Shown here piece by piece: positions 1 through 6,065 of a DNA stretch of 6,364 nucleotides. The stretch covers positions 1 through 6,364 of the forward strand of contig JABUEZ010000132.1 in the NCBI GenBank assembly GCA_013314795.1. The letters run 5' to 3'. Positions within the stretch are counted from its first letter, which is position 1. Each line of letters begins with the position of its first letter. Origin of the DNA: Candidatus Profundicultor aquiphilus (lineage in GTDB: Bacteria > Atribacterota > Atribacteria > Atribacterales > Caldatribacteriaceae). Below the pieces are notes generated by a model. It saw only the letters and a list, made by a program, of their open reading frames with translations. It was not told where the DNA came from and made no database searches. Position numbers and translations under genes: made by a program.

Positions 1-31
1 TCTTGCTCACCGCCCCTCACCGGAAAAATAA

Positions 32-826
32 TCAACACCGCGCAGGAATTTCTTCGGGAAGCAATCCCTTTACGATTCCCAAATCGAGAACACCGTTTGT
101 TACCCACAGCGACCGGCTGGCAAAGGTCCACTCTTTTCCCCAGAGGTCGCTGATTGTGCCTTTTGCTTCCTGTGCCAGGCATATTCCTGCAGCCACGTCA
201 TAGAAAGAAATCCCCAGCTGAACATATACTTCAAAGCGACCACAGGCAACATAGGCCACACCTAACGCTGCACTTCCCATAGATCGCAGAGCCTGACAGG
301 AAGTAGACAATCGAGCGTAGAGTGGTTCCATAAATTTCCAGTGTTCTTCTTCATGGGGAAAACCTGTTCCCACAATAGCCTGATGCCATGCGTTCACCGG
401 AGAAACCCGAATTGGCTTTCCATTGAGAAAAGCACCCTGACCTTCCTCAGCAAAGAAAAGCTCCTCAAGAACAGGAGCATAAATCACCCCTATAGATGGC
501 TTCCCATCTCGAAAATAGGCAAGAGAAACGGCATAAAAGGGTAAGCCGTGGATATAGTTATTCGTTCCATCAATCGGATCAATGACCCAGGTTGAGGAAA
601 AATCTTCGAGTGGATACCCACTTTCTTCACCCCAGACAAGGTCCGCCGGAAAAGAGCGACTCAATTCCCGGGTAATGAAGTGCTGGGTTTCCTTATCCAC
701 TTCGGTCACCACATCGACGAGACTGCTTTTGGTTTCAATTTTCCCTATCGAATGGCGCCGAGAAAAAGCTAATTTTCCTGCTTCTCGAGCAATTTCTAAG
801 GCTCTTTGTGTCCTTTTGGTAATCAC
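32..826 (-). CDS. Inositol monophosphatase family phosphatase (IMPase/FBPase-like, SuhB type)
   Basis: A 264-residue Mg2+-dependent cytoplasmic phosphatase of the inositol monophosphatase superfamily, at the usual family length. The metal-site motifs are all visible: GEES at residues 66-69 (E67), DPIDGTNNY at 83-91 (D83 and D86, preceded by W80), and YDVAAG at 209-214 (D210, where many members have W-D). Start: a GTG at 824-826, 6 nt after an AAGGA ribosome binding site, 15 nt downstream of the phosphofructokinase stop, so the two genes are almost certainly co-transcribed. Family members hydrolyse inositol-1-phosphate, fructose 1,6-bisphosphate, PAP or related substrates, and the sequence alone does not fix which. 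The phosphofructokinase neighbour makes fructose-1,6-bisphosphatase activity attractive, and inositol phosphate for a compatible solute is an alternative. The family call is firm; the substrate is inferred. No truncation or frameshift is seen. Confidence 0.93.
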   Translation of the reverse strand: MITKRTQRALEIAREAGKLAFSRRHSIGKIETKSSLVDVVTEVDKETQHFITRELSRSFPADLVWGEESGYPLEDFSSTWVIDPIDGTNNYIHGLPFYAVSLAYFRDGKPSIGVIYAPVLEELFFAEEGQGAFLNGKPIRVSPVNAWHQAIVGTGFPHEEEHWKFMEPLYARLSTSCQALRSMGSAALGVAYVACGRFEVYVQLGISFYDVAAGICLAQEAKGTISDLWGKEWTFASRSLWVTNGVLDLGIVKGLLPEEIPARC

Positions 827-832
827 CGTTCG

Positions 833-839
833 TCCTTCC
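833..839 (-). promoter_or_regulatory. Ribosome binding site of the phosphatase gene
   Basis: Reading the minus strand, GGAAGGA lies between the phosphofructokinase TGA (842-844) and the GTG at 824-826, with 6 nt between site and start. It supports the GTG start and reinitiation by ribosomes finishing the upstream gene. Confidence 0.75.
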
Positions 840-841
840 TT

Positions 842-1927
842 TCAATCTCCAAAATACGTTCCCATGGACCGAGCTACATCGAGGAGGGGGGAATCAAGGG
901 GCACAACTTTGAGTGAAACAATGGCTTCTTTCAGGGTCACTGGCACGATATCCTTCCCGCGCAGGGCGGGGAAATAGCCAAACATACCCTCAGCGACAAG
1001 ATCTACAGCCTTAGCACCAAAACGGGTAGCCAGAATCCGATCAAAAGCCGTGGGCGAACCACCCCTTTGAAGGTGCCCCAGAATGACGGTTCGGGCTTCC
1101 AAACCGGTCTTTTCCTCGATACTTTGGGCAACCACATGGCCAATACCACCCAGACGAATCTGGTCATGGCTCTCTTTCACAATTTTCTGTACCACCATGT
1201 CACCACCCTGAGGGCGAGCTCCTTCGGCTACCACCACAATACTGAAACGCTTTCCAGCCTGCTGTCTTTTCCGGATAAACTCTCCAACCTTGGCCAGGTC
1301 GAAAGGAATCTCAGGAATGAGAATCACATCACCTCCTCCGGCGATTCCCCCATACAGAGCAATCCATCCCGCATAACGACCCATTACTTCCACCACCATT
1401 ACCCGATGGTGAGATTGCGCTGTGGTGTGCAACGCATCGATAGCTTCGGTTACAATCTTCACCGCCGAGTCAAAGCCAAAAGTGAGATCTGTCCCGTTCA
1501 GGTCATTATCAATGGTCTTGGGAACCCCGACGATCTGAAGACCCATGGTGGAAAGTTTTTCTGCCACATGGAATGTTCCATCTCCCCCGATGGCAATCAG
1601 GGCATCGAGCTTGAGTTTTTCATAGGTCTCTATCACCTTTGCGGACCGATCCTCAAAGCAAAGTTTTCCCTTTTCATCACAAACCGGGTAATGAAAAGGA
1701 TTCGCTCGATTCGAAGCACCAAGAATGGTTCCACCCAACGGCATGATCCCGGAAACGTCGTTATAGTTGAGAGAACGCCATTTTTCTTCCACCATACCTT
1801 CAAAACCATCCAGAATTCCAACCACTTCAAAGCCATGATTGAGGATCGCTCTCTTTACCACCGCATGGATGACAGCATTAATACCCGGGCAGTCTCCTCC
1901 TCCGCTTAAGACTCCAATGCGCTTCAC
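842..1927 (-). CDS. pfkA: 6-phosphofructokinase, ATP- or PPi-dependent
   Basis: A 361-residue cytoplasmic phosphofructokinase of the PfkA family that phosphorylates fructose 6-phosphate to fructose 1,6-bisphosphate. Visible motifs in order: GGGDCPGIN near the N-terminus (residues 9-17, phosphate-donor loop), GGDGT at 114-118, PKTIDND at 136-142 with the catalytic base D140, MGR at 182-184 and LGHLQRGGSP at 283-292 (fructose-6-phosphate site). Relative to the E. coli enzyme (offset 13 residues), position 104 is Gly (G117), as in ATP enzymes, while position 124 is Lys (K137), as in PPi enzymes and the long group III enzymes. The phosphoryl donor therefore cannot be read off safely. Length and the GASNRANPF segment (70-78) also resemble group III more than the short E. 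coli form. Start: a GTG at 1925-1927 with an excellent AAAGGGGG site 7 nt upstream. It is the first gene of a leftward operon with the sugar phosphatase. Confidence 0.96.
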   Translation of the reverse strand: MKRIGVLSGGGDCPGINAVIHAVVKRAILNHGFEVVGILDGFEGMVEEKWRSLNYNDVSGIMPLGGTILGASNRANPFHYPVCDEKGKLCFEDRSAKVIETYEKLKLDALIAIGGDGTFHVAEKLSTMGLQIVGVPKTIDNDLNGTDLTFGFDSAVKIVTEAIDALHTTAQSHHRVMVVEVMGRYAGWIALYGGIAGGGDVILIPEIPFDLAKVGEFIRKRQQAGKRFSIVVVAEGARPQGGDMVVQKIVKESHDQIRLGGIGHVVAQSIEEKTGLEARTVILGHLQRGGSPTAFDRILATRFGAKAVDLVAEGMFGYFPALRGKDIVPVTLKEAIVSLKVVPLDSPLLDVARSMGTYFGD

Positions 1928-1934
1928 TGTTTAG

Positions 1935-1942
1935 CCCCCTTT
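1935..1942 (-). promoter_or_regulatory. Ribosome binding site of phosphofructokinase
   Basis: On the minus strand AAAGGGGG ends 7 nt before the GTG at 1925-1927. Its strength decides the GTG as the start; the protein then begins MKRIGVLSGGGD, the expected N-terminus for this family. Confidence 0.75.
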
Positions 1943-1985
1943 CAGGATCAAGAAGCGCTCGTCATCAAACTCGTTTGCACCTCTG

Positions 1986-2005
1986 ATTGGAAAAGTACTT
2001 CCAAT
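1986..2005. repeat. Inverted repeat in divergent promoter region, candidate operator
   Basis: The arms ATTGGAA (1986-1992) and TTCCAAT (1999-2005) are perfect inverted copies with the 6-nt spacer AAGTAC. It covers the -35 box and part of the spacer of the rightward promoter, and the predicted transcription start of the leftward candidate. Placement and symmetry suit a dimeric regulator binding site. No regulator gene is present in the window, so the binding role is inferred. Confidence 0.35.
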
Positions 2006-2015
2006 ATTCTACAAT
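1987..2015 (+). promoter_or_regulatory. Sigma70-type promoter for the exonuclease-glgB operon
   Basis: A -35 box TTGGAA (1987-1992, 4 of 6 to consensus) and a -10 box TACAAT (2010-2015, 5 of 6) are separated by exactly 17 nt. Transcription would start near 2022, giving a leader of about 37 nt before the ATG at 2059. It is the best promoter-like match in the only intergenic gap and points at the two rightward genes. Confidence 0.6.
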
Positions 2016-2035
2016 ATAAACAGGTATTTTGAAAA
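2006..2035 (-). promoter_or_regulatory. Candidate promoter for the pfkA-phosphatase operon
   Basis: On the minus strand a -10 box TAGAAT (2006-2011, 5 of 6) lies 18 nt from a weak -35 box TTTTCA (2030-2035). Its -10 box overlaps the rightward -10 box by two bases. The predicted leader to the GTG at 1927 is about 70 nt. A leftward promoter must exist somewhere in this gap; this exact assignment is tentative. Another weak option is TTGTAG with TCCAAT closer to the gene. Confidence 0.3.
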
Positions 2036-2044
2036 AGTAACCCT

Positions 2045-2051
2045 AAAAGGA
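2045..2051 (+). promoter_or_regulatory. Ribosome binding site of the RNase H-like gene
   Basis: AAAAGGA ends 7 nt before the ATG at 2059. It favours that ATG over the one at 2051, which touches the site and reads only four codons to a stop. Confidence 0.65.
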
Positions 2052-2058
2052 TGAAAAA

Positions 2059-2925
2059 ATGTTAACGTCCACTTTTTGCCATATACCGAACATAGGGGAA
2101 AAAATCGAGCGAAAGATCTGGGAACATGGTGTCACCACCTGGGAGGAAGCACTGCTTGAATTTTCATCTCGACGTCTTCCTTATCCTGCGCTCCACCACA
2201 CTCTCAAATCCTTCGTGCTTCGTTCCCTGAGCCACCTGGAGCGAGAGGAAGCTTCTTTCTTTGCCAGTTTTCTTCCTTCGCGAGAACTATGGAGAATGTT
2301 TCCAGAATTCCGACACCATTTGGTATTTCTGGACATCGAGACCACAGGCCTCAACCCTCCCGACGACCACATCACCACCATCACTCTTTTTAACGGGAAA
2401 GAGATCAAGACCTTTATCCGTGGTGTAAACCTGCGGGAGTTCGCTCGAGAGATCATGCATTACAAAGTAATCGTCACCTTTGGTGGTAAATGCTTTGATG
2501 TTCCCTTTATTGAAAGAACCCTGGGAGTAAAGCTTCCCCAGGTCCATATCGACCTGCGATACATCCTACGAAGTCTGGGTTTTAAGGGAGGCCTGAAGGC
2601 TTGCGAAAAAATGTTGGGCATCGACCGGGGAGAACTGAAAGGAGTAGATGGATACGCCGCAGTGCTACTCTGGCAGAAATATGAGGAGGGGTGTCCCGAA
2701 GCCTTAGAAACTCTCCTGGCGTATAACATCGCTGATACCATAAACCTGGAGAAGCTCATGATCTTCGCTTACAATACCAAGCTTTCCCTGTTACCCCTTT
2801 CGCTTCCTCCTTTACCGGAACCGCCATCCAGGATTGTCACTCCTTACAAAGCCCATCCGGAAGTCATTCAGGAAATATTTTACGAAAAACTCCGCTACCT
2901 CTCTCAAAAAGGAGAAAACACATGA
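2059..2925 (+). CDS. YprB-type RNase H-like (DEDDy) 3'-5' exonuclease
   Basis: A 288-residue soluble protein with the DEDD exonuclease fold (ribonuclease H-like domain, YprB family). Exo I is FLDIETTGL at residues 90-98 (D92, E94). Exo II is the FDVPF segment at 146-150 (D147), and D165 follows a short distance later. Exo III is YNIAD at 222-226 (Y222, D226), the Y-x3-D spacing of the DEDDy class. The expected catalytic acids are thus intact. Before the nuclease core, residues 8-35 (HIPNIGEKIERKIW and following) look like a helix-hairpin-helix-type segment of the kind seen in nucleic-acid-binding proteins and at the N-terminus of this family. The substrate of this family is poorly known; DNA or RNA 3'-end processing is inferred from the fold. 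Start: the ATG at 2059 with AAAAGGA upstream. Its stop overlaps the glgB start in an ATGA, so the two are translationally coupled, which is odd because no shared pathway is obvious. Confidence 0.88.
   Translation: MLTSTFCHIPNIGEKIERKIWEHGVTTWEEALLEFSSRRLPYPALHHTLKSFVLRSLSHLEREEASFFASFLPSRELWRMFPEFRHHLVFLDIETTGLNPPDDHITTITLFNGKEIKTFIRGVNLREFAREIMHYKVIVTFGGKCFDVPFIERTLGVKLPQVHIDLRYILRSLGFKGGLKACEKMLGIDRGELKGVDGYAAVLLWQKYEEGCPEALETLLAYNIADTINLEKLMIFAYNTKLSLLPLSLPPLPEPPSRIVTPYKAHPEVIQEIFYEKLRYLSQKGENT
2906..2914 (+). promoter_or_regulatory. Ribosome binding site of glgB, inside the exonuclease gene
   Basis: AAAAAGGAG within the last codons of the upstream gene ends 7 nt before the ATG at 2922. 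It fixes the glgB start at the ATGA overlap and gives the protein an N-terminus typical of long GlgB enzymes. Confidence 0.75.
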
Positions 2926-5102
2926 CCGAAAGAGAAGTTATCCAGGCCATTGTCACGGGTAATTACAGTAACCCTTTCTCATTTCTGGGGATGCACCAAA
3001 TTCCTCAGGGTGTCATCGTACGGGTATTCCTTCCGGGCGTCCAAAATGTCACAGTGGTGAAGAAAGAAGAAGGCACTCCGTTTCCCCTCCAGAAGGTACA
3101 TGAAGAAGGCTTTTTCCAAAGAGTCCTGGAAGGCGAGAGTTGTTTCCCCTATCTTCTCAAAATCCAGAAAGACGGGAAAGAATATACCATTCCGGATCCG
3201 TATTCCTTTTCACCCTTTCTCACCGACTTTGACCTTCATCTCTTCAACGAAGGAACCCATCACTATGCCTACACGAAACTTGGGGCACATTGTATCACCA
3301 TGGAAGGTGTGGAGGGGGTTCATTTTGCCGTCTGGGCGCCCAATGCCGAAAGAGTCAGTGTAGTAGGAGATTTTAACAACTGGGATGGAAGAGTGCACGG
3401 CATGCGTCCTTTGGCAAATTCGGGAGTATGGGAAATCTTCATTCCGGGAATCGGAGAAAACACTCTGTACAAATTCGAGATTAAAACCAAAACCGGCCAG
3501 CTTCTGCTCAAATCCGACCCCTATGGCTTTTTCTTTGAAATGCGCCCCAAAACAGCTTCTATCGTTCGGAAGCTGGATGGATTTCCCTGGGGCGACGATG
3601 CATGGATGGAAAAGCGAAAAAACACGAATCTCCTGAAAAGCCCGGTGAGCATTTACGAAGTCCATCTTGGATCGTTCAGAAGGGGAATAAACAACTCTTT
3701 CCTGAATTACCGGGAACTGGCTCATCTTCTGGTGGAATACGTGGTAGAGATGGGATATACCCACATAGAACTTCTTCCCATTGCCGAACATCCGTTTGAC
3801 GGGTCCTGGGGGTATCACGTCACAGGGTACTTCGCCCCTACCAGCCGCTTCGGTTCACCCCAAGACTTCATGTACTTTGTGGATCACTGTCACCGTCATG
3901 ACATCGGGGTAATTCTCGACTGGGTTATTGCCCACTTCCCCAAAGATGCACACGGACTGGGACGTTTTGACGGCACCGGACTCTACGAACACGTCGATCC
4001 TCGAAAAGGCGAGCACCCTCACTGGGGAAGTTACATTTTCAATTACGGTCGCCACGAGGTGCAGAGTTTTCTCCTCTCCAATGCCTTTTTCTGGCTCAAG
4101 GAATACCACATCGATGCCTTGCGAGTCGACGCTGTAGCGTCCATGCTTTATCTTGATTATGGCAGGAACGAAGGGGAATGGATTCCCAACATCTATGGCG
4201 GGCGGGAAAACCTGGAAGCCGTGGATTTCCTGAAAAAGCTCAACGAACGCCTTTACACCAGCTTTCCTGGTATCGCTACCATTGCTGAAGAGTCAACAGC
4301 CTGGCCAGGCGTGACCCTCCCCCCGTACCTTGGGGGACTGGGCTTCCTTTTCAAGTGGAACATGGGATGGATGAACGATTTTCTCCTCTACATGAGTAAG
4401 GACCCCATTTACCGCAAGTATCACCATAACAATCTCACTTTTGCTCTGATGTATGCGTTTTCAGAAAACTTCATTCTCCCTCTTTCCCATGATGAAGTGG
4501 TTCACGGTAAAAAAAGCATGATTGAAAAAATGCCTGGAGACTGGTGGCAGAAATTTGCCCAGCTTCGCTTAGCGTATGCGGTCATGTTTGGATATCCAGG
4601 CAAAAAGCTCCTTTTCATGGGAAATGACTTTGGACAGTGGAGAGAATGGAACCACGACCAGGAACTGGACTGGTTTCTTCTGGATTACCCTACCCACTCT
4701 GGACTCAAGCGTTTTGTTCAGGATCTCAACCATCTTTATCGGCGGGAGAAACCACTCTTTGAATGCGACTACTCCTGGAAGGGTTTCGAGTGGATAGATT
4801 GCCATGATGCTGAAAATTCCACCATTTCTTTTCTTCGCAAAGCCGAGAATCCCGATGACTTCCTGGTGTTTGTGGCCAATTTTACTCCAGTAGTCCGCTT
4901 CAATTACCGTCTGGGGGTACCAAAACCCGGACATTACCGAGAGGTTCTCAATAGCGATGCCGAAATTTACGGCGGAAGCAATGTGGGAAACTGGGGACTG
5001 GTGCACACCCAGGAAGAACCTTCCCACGGCAGACCCTACACTCTTTCCTTAACGCTTCCCCCCTTAGGGTGCCTTATCCTCAAGTGGGAGGGCATAGGAT
5101 AG
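2922..5102 (+). CDS. glgB: 1,4-alpha-glucan branching enzyme, GH13 family
   Basis: A 726-residue cytoplasmic branching enzyme, nearly the same length as E. coli GlgB (728), which cuts alpha-1,4 glucan chains and rejoins them by alpha-1,6 bonds to make glycogen. Domains in order: an N-terminal N1 module (about 1-105, with NPFSFLGMH at 17-25), a CBM48 module (about 130-215, GVHFAVWAPNAERVSVVGDFNNW region), the GH13 barrel (about 240-600) and a C-terminal beta domain ending LPPLGCLILK. GH13 regions are complete: I with D333 and H338, II RVDAV with R401 and nucleophile D403, III AEEST with acid/base E456, IV SHDEV with H523 and D524. Spacing between the three catalytic acids matches E. coli exactly (53 and 121 residues). 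One oddity is Ile336 in region I (DWVIAHFP), where Pro is usual. Second gene of the rightward operon; no other glg gene is in the window. Its last 39 nt overlap the end of pdxA on the other strand. Confidence 0.98.
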   Translation: MTEREVIQAIVTGNYSNPFSFLGMHQIPQGVIVRVFLPGVQNVTVVKKEEGTPFPLQKVHEEGFFQRVLEGESCFPYLLKIQKDGKEYTIPDPYSFSPFLTDFDLHLFNEGTHHYAYTKLGAHCITMEGVEGVHFAVWAPNAERVSVVGDFNNWDGRVHGMRPLANSGVWEIFIPGIGENTLYKFEIKTKTGQLLLKSDPYGFFFEMRPKTASIVRKLDGFPWGDDAWMEKRKNTNLLKSPVSIYEVHLGSFRRGINNSFLNYRELAHLLVEYVVEMGYTHIELLPIAEHPFDGSWGYHVTGYFAPTSRFGSPQDFMYFVDHCHRHDIGVILDWVIAHFPKDAHGLGRFDGTGLYEHVDPRKGEHPHWGSYIFNYGRHEVQSFLLSNAFFWLKEYHIDALRVDAVASMLYLDYGRNEGEWIPNIYGGRENLEAVDFLKKLNERLYTSFPGIATIAEESTAWPGVTLPPYLGGLGFLFKWNMGWMNDFLLYMSKDPIYRKYHHNNLTFALMYAFSENFILPLSHDEVVHGKKSMIEKMPGDWWQKFAQLRLAYAVMFGYPGKKLLFMGNDFGQWREWNHDQELDWFLLDYPTHSGLKRFVQDLNHLYRREKPLFECDYSWKGFEWIDCHDAENSTISFLRKAENPDDFLVFVANFTPVVRFNYRLGVPKPGHYREVLNSDAEIYGGSNVGNWGLVHTQEEPSHGRPYTLSLTLPPLGCLILKWEGIG
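5064..5102. other. 39-nt tail-to-tail overlap of glgB and pdxA
   Basis: The glgB stop TAG (5100-5102) lies inside pdxA, and the pdxA stop TAA (5064-5066 on the minus strand) lies inside glgB. Both C-termini look natural for their families, so this is a true convergent coding overlap. There is no untranslated space between the operons. Two small stems, TATCCT/AGGATA (5075-5101) and CGCAT/ATGCG (5103-5123), lack the T-run of an intrinsic terminator, so each transcript probably ends inside the opposing gene or by a factor-dependent route. Confidence 0.85.
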
Positions 5103-6065
5103 CGCATACTGGGCAGCAATGCGACTTGCTTCATACATACTCTCGTGCCGGACAACACCCTGACCGGCAACATCAAAGGCCGTACCGTGATCTGGAGAAG
5201 TGCGGATAAAAGGAAGCCCCAAAGTAACACTCACGGTACGATAAAAATCAAGGCATTTGGTGGCAATGTGTCCCTGGTCATGATACAGCGAGACCACCGC
5301 ATCAAATTTCCCTTGCGAAGCAAAAAAGAAAATCGAATCCGCCGGATAGGGACCAGAAACCTGATAATTCCTTTTTTGCAACTCTTTAATGGCAGGCACA
5401 ATCTCCTCGATTTCCTCTTTTCCTAAAAGTCCATTCTCTCCGGCGTGGGGATTCAGCGCTGCAATAGCAATCCGGGGGGTAGAGATTCCCAGAATTCGCA
5501 GGTACACCACCATTTTTTCCACAAAAGAAACCAGAACGTCTTTTTTGACTCTCTCAATTGCTTCCCTGAGAGAGAGATGACGCGTTAAAAAGAACACCCG
5601 CAACCTTCCCACCTGGAACATGGTTAAAGCCTGCGCCACACCGCTTAAAGACTGCAAAATCTCCGTATGCCCAATGAAGGGGATACCAGCCCGATGCAGG
5701 GCTTCTTTACTGATGGGAGCAGTAACAATACCCTGCACTCTCCTTTCCAGAGCAAGAATAACCGCCCGCTCGATGTACTCGTAGCTGGCTCTCCCCATCT
5801 CCGGAGCAATTTTCCCAAAAGAGAAAGATGAACAATCAACGTTACCAAGGTGAAGAAGAAACGGGCCCTCTCCCTGAAGAGGAAAATGAGCATCCTGCCA
5901 TTTTACCGTAACCCCGCTCACCTCCTGAGCCTTCTCCAAAACACCTCTATCGCCCACAACAAGAGGAACGGCTTCCATATCCCAGGAAGCGATGGTTTTG
6001 ACCACAATTTCAGGACCCACTCCGGCCGGATCCCCCATGGTGAGGGCCAGAGTTGGTTTCAGCAC
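5064..6065 (-). CDS. pdxA: PdxA family 4-hydroxythreonine-4-phosphate dehydrogenase
   Basis: A 333-residue cytoplasmic NAD-dependent dehydrogenase of the PdxA family (E. coli PdxA has 329). PdxA oxidises 4-phosphooxy-L-threonine, which decarboxylates to the aminoketone that PdxJ uses to build pyridoxine 5'-phosphate. Visible: TMGDPAGVGPEI at residues 9-20, the three metal-binding histidines in GHTE (H133), NPHAGE (H207) and YHDQG (H262), and SPDHGTAFDVAGQG at 290-303. All are intact. Start: a GTG at 6063-6065 with GGAGGGG upstream, overlapping the aminotransferase stop by 7 nt (GTGCTGA), so the two genes form an operon. Paralogues (PdxA2) act on D-threonate or D-erythronate 4-phosphate instead. 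There is no pdxJ or serC in view, nor the DUF1537 kinase typical of PdxA2, so the exact substrate remains open. The family call is very firm. Confidence 0.93.
   Translation of the reverse strand: MLKPTLALTMGDPAGVGPEIVVKTIASWDMEAVPLVVGDRGVLEKAQEVSGVTVKWQDAHFPLQGEGPFLLHLGNVDCSSFSFGKIAPEMGRASYEYIERAVILALERRVQGIVTAPISKEALHRAGIPFIGHTEILQSLSGVAQALTMFQVGRLRVFFLTRHLSLREAIERVKKDVLVSFVEKMVVYLRILGISTPRIAIAALNPHAGENGLLGKEEIEEIVPAIKELQKRNYQVSGPYPADSIFFFASQGKFDAVVSLYHDQGHIATKCLDFYRTVSVTLGLPFIRTSPDHGTAFDVAGQGVVRHESMYEASRIAAQYALSYALPLEDKAP

Noticed and set aside
1067..1909. A 280-codon open frame on the plus strand, opposite phosphofructokinase.
   Set aside because: It lies wholly antisense to a clear, fully conserved gene; its product is rich in His, Ser and Asn with no recognisable motif; there is no good ribosome binding site. 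It is a shadow frame.
1966..1977. The palindrome CAAAC-TC-GTTTG in the pfkA leader, considered as a riboswitch or attenuator stem.
   Set aside because: It can form only about four base pairs with a workable loop, there is no second stem or anti-terminator, and the leader is about 70 nt, too short and unstructured for a known riboswitch.
2051..2065. A four-codon mini-ORF (ATG AAA AAA TGT TAA) overlapping the exonuclease start, considered as a leader peptide.
   Set aside because: Its ATG directly abuts the AAAAGG site, too close for initiation. The same site is ideally spaced for the ATG at 2059.
3210..3818. A 202-codon open frame on the minus strand, opposite glgB.
   Set aside because: It is antisense to the CBM48 and early GH13 coding region, with no domain or upstream signal. 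It is explained by codon bias of glgB.
4569..5027. A 152-codon open frame on the minus strand, opposite the glgB 3' part.
   Set aside because: It is antisense to conserved GH13 and C-terminal domain codons and shows no family features.
5075..5123. Two short stems near the glgB stop, considered as bidirectional terminators.
   Set aside because: Stems are only 5-6 bp with loops of 11-15 nt and no T-run on either strand, so an intrinsic terminator call is not justified.
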